Source: CAWFKW01 sp964568655 (lineage in GTDB: Bacteria > Bacteroidota > Ignavibacteria > Tepidaquicellales > OLB5). From it: a stretch of 10,471 nt of DNA. Made by a program: the position numbers and the translations under genes. Below the pieces are notes generated by a model. It searched no databases and had not been told where the DNA came from. It saw only the letters and a program-made list of their open reading frames with translations. The DNA is taken from the NCBI GenBank assembly GCA_964568655.1, contig CAZMRG010000111.1:1-10471 (forward strand), written 5' to 3'. Positions 1-7,599 of this stretch are shown piece after piece; positions within the stretch are counted from its first letter, which is position 1, and every line of letters starts with the position of its first letter.

Positions 1-1
1 A

Positions 2-793
2 TGGGCTGCTGCCTCTACCTTCCGTGGCTCTGATAAACGCGGCGGCGCTAATGGCGCACGCATTCGTCTTGCGCCGCAAAAGGACTGGGTTGTTAACAAT
101 CATTCTCAGTTGGCAAAAGTATTGAAAACTCTGGAAGGTATTCAAAAAGATTTTAACAGCTCCAAATCTGACAAAAAGTTGTCTCTTGCGGACCTTATAG
201 TACTGGCAGGCTGCACAGGCGTTGAAAAAGCTGCAAAAGACGCAGGGTATACTATAACCGTTCCTTTTACTCCGGGGCGCACAGATGCATCGCAGGATCA
301 GACTGATGTGGAATCCTTCGCGGTACTTGAGCCTGCAGCCGATGGTTTCCGTAATTATTTAAAAACGAAATACACAATATCAACCGAAGAATTATTGGTG
401 GATAAAGCGCAATTGTTAACGCTGACTGCTCCCGAAATGACAGCGCTTATGGGTGGTATGCGTGTATTGAACACAAACTTTGATAACTCTAAACACGGTG
501 TATTCACCAAACGTTCGGAAACGCTTACAAACGATTTTTTTGTAAACCTGCTGGACATGAATAATATCTGGAAGCCAACTTCTGAATCTAAAGAATTATT
601 TGAAGGCCGTGACAGGGTAACAGGTGAACTTAAATGGACAGGTACGCGTGCGGATCTTATCTTTGGTTCAAACTCAGAGCTCAGAGCCCTTGCCGAAGTT
701 TACGGGAGTTCAGATGCTCAGGAAAAATTTGTTAAGGATTTTGTGGCGGCATGGAACAAAGTAATGAATCTTGATCGTTTTGATTTAGCTTGA
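2..793 (+). CDS. katG: Catalase-peroxidase KatG, C-terminal part (5' end outside window)
   Basis: This is the last 263 codons of a bifunctional haem catalase-peroxidase, which breaks down hydrogen peroxide and oxidises organic donors with it. The open frame runs in from the left edge. It begins WAAASTFRGSDKRGGANGAR, a hallmark of the KatG C-terminal peroxidase-like domain. Other family blocks follow: ITVPFTPGRTDASQ, QTDVESFAVLEP, ADGFRNYL, LTAPEMTALMGGMRVL, TNDFFVNLLDM, FGSNSELRALAEVYG and the terminal KVMNLDRFD. From memory, the same block in mycobacterial KatG begins near residue 477 of about 740, so the C-terminus here is full length. The haem ligand, the distal residues and the Met-Tyr-Trp adduct lie in the N-terminal domain, which is not in the window, so activity cannot be judged here. 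An internal TTG at 110 is not the start, because homology continues upstream of it. A strong terminator follows. Family assignment is very secure. Confidence 0.97.
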   Translation, partial: WAAASTFRGSDKRGGANGARIRLAPQKDWVVNNHSQLAKVLKTLEGIQKDFNSSKSDKKLSLADLIVLAGCTGVEKAAKDAGYTITVPFTPGRTDASQDQTDVESFAVLEPAADGFRNYLKTKYTISTEELLVDKAQLLTLTAPEMTALMGGMRVLNTNFDNSKHGVFTKRSETLTNDFFVNLLDMNNIWKPTSESKELFEGRDRVTGELKWTGTRADLIFGSNSELRALAEVYGSSDAQEKFVKDFVAAWNKVMNLDRFDLA

Positions 794-835
794 TTTTTTA
801 GTTGTCCACATCTCTGCACCAGGGAGAATTCAATT

Positions 836-860
836 AAGCCGTATTTTATACGGCTTTTTT
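836..860 (+). terminator. Intrinsic terminator after katG
   Basis: A perfect 9-bp inverted repeat (arms 836-844 and 848-856, arm AAGCCGTAT) closes a three-base loop and runs straight into a T tract at 855-860. It lies 43 bases past the katG stop and 81 bases before the next gene. This is a textbook Rho-independent terminator and separates katG from the downstream genes. Confidence 0.9.
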
Positions 861-940
861 ATTTTCTGCTTGTTAAAAAACTGATATTATCTTATTTTAG
901 TTTCTCTTAAAATTCATTTTGATAAATTAATTGTGTTCAT

Positions 941-1369
941 ATGGAATCCGCCGCCAAAGTTAAACTTATTGCTGATGTTGCTGTATTTGCTCAAAGTAAA
1001 GTTCTTCTTGTAAATTATAAAGATACTAACAAATACGATCATCAAAGAGGATTGTTCCTTCCGGACGATAACGTTGGTCACGGAGAGCATCCCGACAATG
1101 TGGCTTTAAGGATTTTGAGAGAACAGCTTAATCTTGACGGAACGGAAATGAAGCTCCATCATATCGAATCGTTTTCAGGCAATGATAAATTCTGGCATCT
1201 TGTCTTCCATTATGAAATGTATGCGGAAAATATTAACCTGATACAACCATCCGGCGAGATTCAAAGCGCCCAGTGGTTTTCACCGGATGCATTGCCCGAT
1301 GACAAAGAGATCGCTCATCACGGATGGGCAAAACAGACCATTAAAAAAATAACAGATAACCCGATCTGA
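941..1369 (+). CDS. Nudix-fold protein with degenerate Nudix box
   Basis: A 142-residue protein with the size and layout of a single-domain Nudix hydrolase. The first strand is VKLIADVAVFAQSKVLLVNY (8-26), a Nudix-like box spans 46-67, and a late strand carries IQSAQWFSPDALP (108-119), as in the Nudix C-terminal half. Against the consensus Gx5Ex7REUxEExGU it keeps G46, R60, E61 and G67. Asp replaces the first Glu (D52), and the two metal-binding glutamates after RE are N64 and L65. The usual PGG before the box reads P41-D42-D43. Metal-dependent diphosphate hydrolysis is therefore doubtful, and a binding or regulatory role is possible. The ATG at 941 is the natural start. No Shine-Dalgarno sequence is visible, as for most genes here. 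It is the first gene of the plus-strand run, 42 bases ahead of the DinB gene. Substrate unknown. Confidence 0.8.
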   Translation: MESAAKVKLIADVAVFAQSKVLLVNYKDTNKYDHQRGLFLPDDNVGHGEHPDNVALRILREQLNLDGTEMKLHHIESFSGNDKFWHLVFHYEMYAENINLIQPSGEIQSAQWFSPDALPDDKEIAHHGWAKQTIKKITDNPI

Positions 1370-1411
1370 AATTTCACAATTCAGAAATAATCTTAATCAA
1401 AATAAAATATC

Positions 1412-1858
1412 ATGCATAATCTGGAAACGCTTACAGTCCTCAAAATGAACAATCGCGTAATAAATATTAATCTGGAGGGAATAACTCACGAAGAAAGTTT
1501 GCTTTCTCCCGAGCCAGGCGGTAATTGTATCAACTGGGTTCTGGGTCATATGTTAATAAGCAGGGACGATATAAACAAGATATTGGGAATTGATAAGGTA
1601 TCGGATGAAAAATTGCTGGAAAGATACAAAAGAGGAACAACACCCATCACAAAAGAAAATGCAATTGATATAAATGAAATCTTTCGGCGCTTCAATGATT
1701 CGCAAAAGACTATTGAAGAAAAAGTTGAATCTACAGATTTTACTCAAAGGCAGGATGAACTGAAGAGCCTGGCTTTCCATACTTTTCATGAAACATATCA
1801 CGCCGGGCAAACCGGACTTTTGCGCAGGCTATCCGGAAAAAGCGGAGCCATAAAATAA
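1412..1858 (+). CDS. DinB/YfiT-family putative metal-dependent protein
   Basis: A 148-residue protein that fits the DinB superfamily four-helix bundle, whose members use three histidines to hold a divalent metal; some are thiol-dependent transferases. The family signature is visible: an N-terminal LETLTVLKMNNRV helix, a first histidine in NWVLGHMLISRD (H46), and the C-terminal FHETYHAGQTGLLRRLSG, which supplies H126 and H130 in an HxxxH arrangement; H123 is an extra nearby histidine. The N-W-x-x-G-H and H-A-G-Q-x-G-x-L-R-R blocks are typical. There is no signal peptide, so it is probably cytosolic. The substrate cannot be predicted. The gene lies 42 bases after the Nudix-like gene and 23 bases before the MFS transporter, which suggests co-transcription. 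A role in detoxification beside exporters is plausible but only inferred. Confidence 0.85.
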   Translation: MHNLETLTVLKMNNRVININLEGITHEESLLSPEPGGNCINWVLGHMLISRDDINKILGIDKVSDEKLLERYKRGTTPITKENAIDINEIFRRFNDSQKTIEEKVESTDFTQRQDELKSLAFHTFHETYHAGQTGLLRRLSGKSGAIK

Positions 1859-1881
1859 ATCAATCCGGACTGACAATTCAA

Positions 1882-3195
1882 ATGAAAAAAGTCCCGGTAT
1901 TTCCCATATTACTAGTTAACTTTGTCGGATCGCTTGGTTTCAGTATAGTTCTTCCGTTCCTTGTATTTCTTGTTACAAAGTTCGGCGGCAATTCAATGGT
2001 CTATGGTATTATGGGAGCTGTTTATCCGGCATTTCAGCTTGTTGGGGCGCCGCTTCTTGGCAAGTGGTCAGATATTTACGGAAGAAAAAAAATTCTTCTT
2101 CTAAGCCAGGCGGGAACGCTTGCTGGCTGGATAATTTTCTTTGTATCCTTCTATGTTCCGGTTACTGTAATTTTCAATGTTAATTCAAATTTGTTTGGAA
2201 TATTTGCCGTTACTGTTCCAATCATCATCATATTTATTGCAAGGGCAGTTGATGGCATAACGGGCGGTAATATATCGGTTGCGAACGCATATCTAGCCGA
2301 TATTACGGATGAAAAAGACAGGAACAGGAATTTTGGAAAGATGTCTGTTTCTGCGAATATAGGGTTTGTTGCAGGTCCAACATTGGCCGGAATTCTTGGA
2401 GCTACTGTTTACGCTGAAAAGCTTCCGGTATTGGCGGCAATCATTATTTCACTTGCGGCTGTTGTTCTGATTTTATTTTTTCTTCCGGATTCAGACCCAA
2501 AACCATTTAAAGAAAGCGATGCCGGTTCCGGTATTCAAAAAGTTCTTGGACATGAAAACAAGGAATGCTTTAAAGATAAGCATAAGAAGAACATAAAGCT
2601 GAAAGATGTTTTAAAGATAAAGTTTATTCCATATTTCCTGATCCTGTATTTCATGATCTTCCTTGGTTTCAATTTTTACTACACCGCATTTCCTGTTCAT
2701 GCAGTGCAAAAACTGGGGTGGAACCTTGGGCAAATGGGAGCCTTCTTTGCCGTATTGAGTTTATTAATGGCGCTCGTTCAGGGTCCGTTATTAAGTTATG
2801 TTTCAAAAAGAATTTCAGAAAGCAGGCTGATTATATTCGGAAGCTTAATTTTGGGGATTAACTTCGTATTGCTTTATTCAAATAATACTATCATCATTTT
2901 CACTTCCGCGGCTCTATTTGCATTAGGCAACGGCTTGATGTGGCCCTCGTTTCTATCGCTGCTTTCAAAGGCTGCAGGAAAAGTTTACCAGGGTAGCGTG
3001 CAGGGATTTGCGAACTCGATGGGAAGCTTGGCAAGCATCGCGGGACTAATTGCAGGCGGCGTTATTTATGCGCGATTTGCCGAAGTAACTTTTCTTATCG
3101 CAGCAGGAGTGATATTTATTGTATTTGTTATGGCGTTCAGGCTTTTGCCCATTGAAAAGAAGTGTGAGCTGAAGCCGGATTTGGGAAACAGTTGA
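1882..3195 (+). CDS. MFS transporter, TetA-like DHA1 drug/proton antiporter family
   Basis: A 437-residue inner-membrane protein with about 12 hydrophobic segments, expected for a proton-driven major facilitator exporter. MFS motif A is LGKWSDIYGRKK (59-70) in the TM2-TM3 loop. A motif-B-like stretch is RAVDGITGG (121-129, with R121). It is followed by NAYLADITDEKDRNRNFGKM (135-154), which strongly resembles TetA-class exporters. The antiporter motif C is GFVAGPTLAGILG (161-173). A long charged cytoplasmic loop (about 203-245) joins the two halves. An unusually long stretch between motifs A and B (85-120) holds a polar NVNSN patch. The TetA likeness gives the subfamily only; it does not prove tetracycline transport. 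The start follows the DinB gene by 23 bases, and the next gene is a second exporter 27 bases on, so the two may be expressed together. Confidence 0.92.
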   Translation: MKKVPVFPILLVNFVGSLGFSIVLPFLVFLVTKFGGNSMVYGIMGAVYPAFQLVGAPLLGKWSDIYGRKKILLLSQAGTLAGWIIFFVSFYVPVTVIFNVNSNLFGIFAVTVPIIIIFIARAVDGITGGNISVANAYLADITDEKDRNRNFGKMSVSANIGFVAGPTLAGILGATVYAEKLPVLAAIIISLAAVVLILFFLPDSDPKPFKESDAGSGIQKVLGHENKECFKDKHKKNIKLKDVLKIKFIPYFLILYFMIFLGFNFYYTAFPVHAVQKLGWNLGQMGAFFAVLSLLMALVQGPLLSYVSKRISESRLIIFGSLILGINFVLLYSNNTIIIFTSAALFALGNGLMWPSFLSLLSKAAGKVYQGSVQGFANSMGSLASIAGLIAGGVIYARFAEVTFLIAAGVIFIVFVMAFRLLPIEKKCELKPDLGNS

Positions 3196-3222
3196 TTTTT
3201 TTAATATAAAATAATTATATAC

Positions 3223-3852
3223 ATGTTTGAAATTCAGAATATCCTGCTTTTCATGCTTGCAGGTATTACGTTAAACTTTACTCCTGGTCCGGATATGATG
3301 TATGTAATCACAAGAAGCGTGACTGAGGGTAGATATGCAGGTATTGCCTCTGCATTTGGAATTGCCGGCGGAACAATTATCCACACTCTTGCGGTTGCAT
3401 TTGGACTAACCGGATTGTTACTTGCCGTTCCATCTGCATACGTAATAATAAAACTTGTAGGAGCGGCATATCTTGTTTATTTAGGTTTCAGAACGCTGTT
3501 TAAAAGACAAAAGGACGGATCTCTTATATCCGGTAATAAGAAGAGCATTAAATCAATTTTTTACCAGGGGGTTTTAACAAACGTATTTAATCCAAAAGTG
3601 GCGCTTTTTTTTCTTGCATTTCTTCCGCAATTCATAGATCCGTCAAAAGGAAGTATTGCGCTCCAGATTATTTTACTGGGTCTTATCTTCAACACGACCG
3701 GAACAATTGTTAATGTAATTGTAGCTATTACTGCAAGCCGTTTAGGGAATAAACTGAAAACAAAACTGAATAACTCATCGTTATTTAAATGGATCGCCGG
3801 CACGGTCTTCATTAGCCTGGGAATCAGGCTGGCTTTATTGGAACGTAAATAA
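3223..3852 (+). CDS. LysE/RhtB-family amino-acid (or similar) exporter
   Basis: A 209-residue integral membrane protein, the usual length for the LysE/RhtB superfamily, with about six hydrophobic segments. The family signature NFTPGPDMMYVITRS (18-32) follows the first membrane segment. A second conserved block, FYQGVLTNVFNPKVALFFLA (113-132), is the classic F-x-x-G-x-x-x-N-x-x-N-P-K motif before the fourth segment, followed by PQFID (135-139). The charged loop at about 93-112 separates the two halves. Known relatives export lysine, threonine, homoserine or cysteine metabolites; the substrate here cannot be read from sequence. ATG at 3223 gives the normal N-terminus. The gene sits 27 bases after the MFS exporter and 8 bases before the start chosen for the next gene, so it is very probably in the same transcript. 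Confidence 0.94.
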   Translation: MFEIQNILLFMLAGITLNFTPGPDMMYVITRSVTEGRYAGIASAFGIAGGTIIHTLAVAFGLTGLLLAVPSAYVIIKLVGAAYLVYLGFRTLFKRQKDGSLISGNKKSIKSIFYQGVLTNVFNPKVALFFLAFLPQFIDPSKGSIALQIILLGLIFNTTGTIVNVIVAITASRLGNKLKTKLNNSSLFKWIAGTVFISLGIRLALLERK

Positions 3853-3860
3853 TATTGAAA

Positions 3861-4862
3861 ATGTATAGATCAGGTATTAAAATAATCGTATTTCTATTAG
3901 TATTAGTAAACGCTCAATTTTCTCAGGATAAGTCATCTTTACGATATGAGGATAAGGTCAGGATAAGAGAAGCGTTTGATATAGGAAAGGAATTAGGTGA
4001 TTCAGTCTGGAGCGGTTTTAACCAGGTTCCATACGTCTTACTATTTGTCTCAGACAGCCTTGAATTTCTTATTAATCACCCTGAGCCCACCAAAGAATTC
4101 AAAGATATAGGTTTTGACACAACTCTGCAGGCTGAAGTTTACAGCCGTCCAAGGAAATATAAAACGAATTTTTTGGCGACGTTTGCTGCGGTAGGGGATG
4201 TTAACACAATAGTAGTCGGCGGCCCCGAAAACGCCGGCAGAACAAGCGGCGACTGGATCCTATCGGTTCTCCATGAACATCTCCACCAGATGCAATACAC
4301 TCAGCCCGATTATATGTCCGGCGTTGATGGACTGAATCTTAAAAACGGCGATACTACCGGAATGTGGATGCTTAATTATCCTTTCCCTTATGTAAGTCCG
4401 TATGTTGCGGAACAATTCAACATACTTACCATAGCCGCGCAAAAAACAGCTTTCGCTGAAAGCGATGATTCATTCAAAAGTAATTTAGATATTTTCATGA
4501 CTGAAAGAGAGAAATTCAAAGGGCTTTTGAGTGAGAAAGATTATAGGTATTTTTCATTTCAGTTGTGGCAGGAAGGAATTGCGATGTATACTGAGCTGAA
4601 ATTTGCCGGACTGATGAAAGACAAACGGACCCCACGGAGCGGAATGAATGACCTTGCAGATTTTCCGGGATATAAAGAGCTGTATAAGAAGAAGCTTGAG
4701 AATATTAAGAATGTTTCGGTAAAACTCAAGTTAGATGAATCGAAAAGGGCGTGTTTCTATTACCTGGGAGCCCTGGAAGGTTTGATCCTTGACCGGCAAA
4801 ATCCAAATTGGAGAGAAAATTATTTTAAAGATAAATTTAATATTGATGGATATTATAAATAA
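3861..4862 (+). CDS. Secreted putative zinc metallopeptidase (HExxH), family not recognised
   Basis: A 333-residue protein whose family I do not recognise. The N-terminus is a signal peptide: Arg3 and Lys7, a hydrophobic core IIVFLLVLV (8-16), and a probable cut after NA or FSQ (18-22), so it should be exported. The key motif is LHEHLHQMQY (137-146), which contains HExxH with H138, E139 and H142. About 100 residues later, LWQEGIAMYTE (235-245) offers E238 as a third, gluzincin-type ligand and has the EG-x-A-x-Y-x-E look of several zincin families. Proteolysis is therefore plausible but unproven; a non-peptidase zinc hydrolase is also possible. The middle (150-180) is rich in Asn, Gly, Tyr and Pro. 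I chose ATG 3861 over TTG 3855 because it gives a cleaner signal peptide. The TAA stop overlaps the next ATG by one base, which indicates translational coupling to PPK2. Confidence 0.7.
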   Translation: MYRSGIKIIVFLLVLVNAQFSQDKSSLRYEDKVRIREAFDIGKELGDSVWSGFNQVPYVLLFVSDSLEFLINHPEPTKEFKDIGFDTTLQAEVYSRPRKYKTNFLATFAAVGDVNTIVVGGPENAGRTSGDWILSVLHEHLHQMQYTQPDYMSGVDGLNLKNGDTTGMWMLNYPFPYVSPYVAEQFNILTIAAQKTAFAESDDSFKSNLDIFMTEREKFKGLLSEKDYRYFSFQLWQEGIAMYTELKFAGLMKDKRTPRSGMNDLADFPGYKELYKKKLENIKNVSVKLKLDESKRACFYYLGALEGLILDRQNPNWRENYFKDKFNIDGYYK

Positions 4863-5770
4863 TGGGTAAATCAACGGATAATCATTTAAAAGAAGACAAA
4901 CACATTTTTGTAAAACCCGGTACGGAAATAAATCTGAAAGACTATGACACGGATTACACCGCGGGTTTTAAGAACAAGGAAGACGCTGAAGAAAAGTTAC
5001 AGGCGGATATTGCAAGTCTTACAGAACTGCAGGATAAACTATATTCGTCATGCTCGCACTCGCTGTTAATTGTATTCCAGGCTATGGACGCGGCGGGGAA
5101 GGACAGCACGATTAAGCATGTTATGTCAGGGGTAAACCCGCAGGGATGCGATGTTACCAGCTTCAAGCTGCCAAACTCTGTTGAGCTTTCTCATGATTAC
5201 CTATGGAGGATACATAAGAACGCACCGCTTAAGGGAAAAATAGAGATATTCAACCGCTCGCATTATGAAGAAGTTCTTGTTACGCGCGTTCACCCAGAAA
5301 TTTTGTTGAAACAAAATATTCCGGGAATTGATTCGGCGGATAAAGTCGACGAAGAATTCTGGAAAAGAAGATACAAAAACATATGTGAATTCGAAAAAAT
5401 GCTTTTTGATTCAGGAACGATAATTCTGAAGTTTTTCCTGCACGTATCAAAGAAAGAACAGAAGAAAAGATTTCTTGCGAGAATAGATAAACCCCAGAAG
5501 AACTGGAAATTTTCTCTAGCTGACTTGAAGGAACGGGCTTTGTGGAATGAATACAGGAAGGCATATGAAAAGGCGCTGACAAATACTTCAAAAGAGTATG
5601 CCCCGTGGTATATCATTCCGGCGGATAATAAATGGTTTATGCGTGCGGCTGTCGGCGATATTATTGTTGGAACGCTTAGCGAACTGAATCTGAAATATCC
5701 CAAAATAACCGAAGCTGAAAGGGAAGAACTGGCTAAAGCTAAAGCGAGCCTGCTGGGCGAGCCGGATTAG
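4862..5770 (+). CDS. ppk2: Polyphosphate kinase 2, class III-like (polyphosphate:AMP/ADP phosphotransferase)
   Basis: A 302-residue cytosolic enzyme expected to move phosphate from polyphosphate to nucleotides. The PPK2 core is complete. The Walker A region FQAMDAAGKDSTIKHVMSGV (72-91) has D76, G79, K80 and D81; the Walker B region IEIFNRSHYEEVLVTRVHP (127-145) has N131, R132 and H134; the lid region KKRFLARIDKPQKNWKFS (201-218) has R203, R207 and K216; a late block is PADNKWFMR (253-261). SGVNPQG after Walker A resembles class III enzymes, which can use both AMP and ADP, rather than the LNPR type of classes I and II; this class call rests on remembered family features. Length matches the family. 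The start overlaps the metallopeptidase stop as TAATG, and the TAG overlaps the malQ stop by four bases tail to tail, leaving no room for an intergenic terminator. Confidence 0.94.
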   Translation: MGKSTDNHLKEDKHIFVKPGTEINLKDYDTDYTAGFKNKEDAEEKLQADIASLTELQDKLYSSCSHSLLIVFQAMDAAGKDSTIKHVMSGVNPQGCDVTSFKLPNSVELSHDYLWRIHKNAPLKGKIEIFNRSHYEEVLVTRVHPEILLKQNIPGIDSADKVDEEFWKRRYKNICEFEKMLFDSGTIILKFFLHVSKKEQKKRFLARIDKPQKNWKFSLADLKERALWNEYRKAYEKALTNTSKEYAPWYIIPADNKWFMRAAVGDIIVGTLSELNLKYPKITEAEREELAKAKASLLGEPD

Positions 5771-7596
5771 AGCCTGCCGGAATTTGTTACAATTTCCTTA
5801 ATAGTATCGTTTATCTCAAGTTCAAGCAATTCTTCGAGAGAGCAGGGTAGTAAGATGGACCAGTTATCGGCGCTCACGCTTCCCGGTGTATTAATTCTGT
5901 ACTTCCAGCGGTTCATCTTCTTAAATAACTCATCATCCAGCGTTAAGTACTCCTGAATTAACTGTATACTGAAAATAGATGCGGACTGATTTATCTTTTC
6001 AAGGCATTTGAAAATTAATTCTGTGCTGGCATACTCGCTTGAAGCATCCCTGCTTTCAAGATACTCAAGAAATTTTTTCTTTTCGCCATAGCTATCCAGG
6101 TAAGCATAAGATAGCGCGTTTTCAGTTTCGGGCGTAGGCGTGATGATGCTCAGGAACATTTCACGTGAATTAATTTCTTCATTCCAAAATAACCTACCGT
6201 GCCCTGAGAGCTTCCTGTTAAACAGGGCTCTCTTTAAAAACCTGATCTGTTCGGCATCCGACCCCTGTTTGGCGCAAAGCATTTCAAACAGCTTTTCGTC
6301 CATTGTTCCGGCTTCGTGCTTCCACCAGTTAAAAAAGAAACTTGAATCATGCGTTGATATAACGCAGCTTGAATTCATTCTGTAATCGTGCGGCTTTTTA
6401 AAGCCAAAGCCATCAGCCGGCGTTTTTAGATACCGTTGGAATTCAATACCCGGAATGCCATATTCATGAAGCGTTTTATACGAACAGGCAGGCACGGTTC
6501 CCAAATCCTCACCGCAGGGGAGCATTGATGTGCCTTCAAGCATTACATTTATGATCGCCTTGCCATGTTCTTCCCATAAATGCTCTTCATAAGGCTCATA
6601 CTTGCCCCTGAACGCTGCCTCTTCCGGAGGAAAGCTCAGTGGGATGGTCCATATTCTGAATAAACCGACAAAATGATCGACCCTGTACATATCATAAAAG
6701 CTCTCAGCATATTTCAGCCTGGTTTGAATATATTTGAATCCATTTTTTGCAATTTCCGGCCAATTGTAAGGAGGCATGCCCCAATTTTGTCCAAGCGCAA
6801 AATACATATCCGGCGGGGCTCCGGATGAAAGTTCAAGCCTGAAAAAGCTTTGATGCGCCCAAACATCTGCGCTGTCTCTTGATACCAAAAAAGGAAGGTC
6901 GCCCATAATAAAGATGCCCACATCATTGGCGTATTCCTTGATTTCCTTCAGTTGTTCAAATAATTGCCATTGTATCCATTTAAAAAATTCTATTTTCTCA
7001 CTGTTCTCATTTTCGATCTTACTAAGCGTTTTTGTGTGCCTGTTTTTGATATCATCGGGCCATTTTTCCCAAATTGGTTGATTCAGATTTTCAGCAATTA
7101 CTTTGAACAAGCCATAATCATCCAGCCAATAAGCATTGGCTTCGCAAAAATCGGAATAACGGCTATCTACAACCACCCTGTCTTCGAACATCTTCCATAA
7201 GACGGCTATTTTATCTTTCTTTACGTCGTAAGTTGTCCTTAATTTTCGTTGGGGGTAACGTCGTTTCAACCTGTTTATATCGTCTATAAACAAATTTAAA
7301 TCAATGCCTGTAACTTTATTTAAATTAATATAGATAGGCTCTATTGCGAAAGTACTTATCGAGTTGTATGGAGCTTTATCTGTTCCTGTTTCATTTAGCG
7401 GCAAAAGCTGAATTATTGTCTGCCCCGTTTTTCTGCACCAGTCTATTAACAGTTTGAGATCTTCTATATCGCCAATACCAATACTGTTTTTTGAATATAT
7501 CGAAAATAGGGGAACAGCTATTCCGGCCCGGCGTTTTAAGCCGATCTTTTGCCATCTGGGTCCCGTAGGTGTGTCTAGTAAGTAAGAATAATCCAA
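5767..7596 (-). CDS. malQ: 4-alpha-glucanotransferase (GH77, amylomaltase/disproportionating enzyme)
   Basis: A 609-residue GH77 enzyme that transfers alpha-1,4-glucan segments between maltodextrins, used in glycogen and maltose metabolism. The family opening RRAGIAVPLFSIYSKNSIGIGD is at 22-43, and APYNSISTFAIEPIYI at 75-90 matches the substrate-site SPY-type block. The catalytic residues are in place: nucleophile D307 in YRVDHFVG, acid/base E363 in CGEDLGTVP, and D417 in STHDSSF. The C-terminus has RINTPGSVSADNW (567-579). It is longer than the roughly 500-residue Thermus-type enzyme, with extra residues mainly in the 100-215 helical region and after 500. The only plausible start is a TTG at 7596-7594: no ATG occurs before residue 136, and conserved sequence begins at residue 22. 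An in-phase TAA, the stop of the GH57 gene, lies one codon upstream. No Shine-Dalgarno is visible, so translation probably depends on coupling to the GH57 gene. Confidence 0.95.
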   Translation of the reverse strand: MDYSYLLDTPTGPRWQKIGLKRRAGIAVPLFSIYSKNSIGIGDIEDLKLLIDWCRKTGQTIIQLLPLNETGTDKAPYNSISTFAIEPIYINLNKVTGIDLNLFIDDINRLKRRYPQRKLRTTYDVKKDKIAVLWKMFEDRVVVDSRYSDFCEANAYWLDDYGLFKVIAENLNQPIWEKWPDDIKNRHTKTLSKIENENSEKIEFFKWIQWQLFEQLKEIKEYANDVGIFIMGDLPFLVSRDSADVWAHQSFFRLELSSGAPPDMYFALGQNWGMPPYNWPEIAKNGFKYIQTRLKYAESFYDMYRVDHFVGLFRIWTIPLSFPPEEAAFRGKYEPYEEHLWEEHGKAIINVMLEGTSMLPCGEDLGTVPACSYKTLHEYGIPGIEFQRYLKTPADGFGFKKPHDYRMNSSCVISTHDSSFFFNWWKHEAGTMDEKLFEMLCAKQGSDAEQIRFLKRALFNRKLSGHGRLFWNEEINSREMFLSIITPTPETENALSYAYLDSYGEKKKFLEYLESRDASSEYASTELIFKCLEKINQSASIFSIQLIQEYLTLDDELFKKMNRWKYRINTPGSVSADNWSILLPCSLEELLELEINDTIKEIVTNSGRL

Positions 7597-7599
7597 TTT

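Noticed and set aside
890..940. Promoter for the Nudix-led gene run
   Set aside because: A promoter is expected after the katG terminator, but the best TAnnTTTG-like matches (914-921 and 928-935) each have a mismatch and lack a -33 element at proper spacing, so none was annotated.
3855..3860. TTG at 3855 as the start of the metallopeptidase-like gene
   Set aside because: ATG 3861 is two codons later and gives a normal signal peptide; nothing favours the TTG.
5280..5703. Two long open frames on the minus strand inside ppk2
   Set aside because: They lie wholly opposite a gene with complete PPK2 motifs, read as low-complexity Ser/Phe/Leu-rich protein, and show no recognisable domain or start signal.
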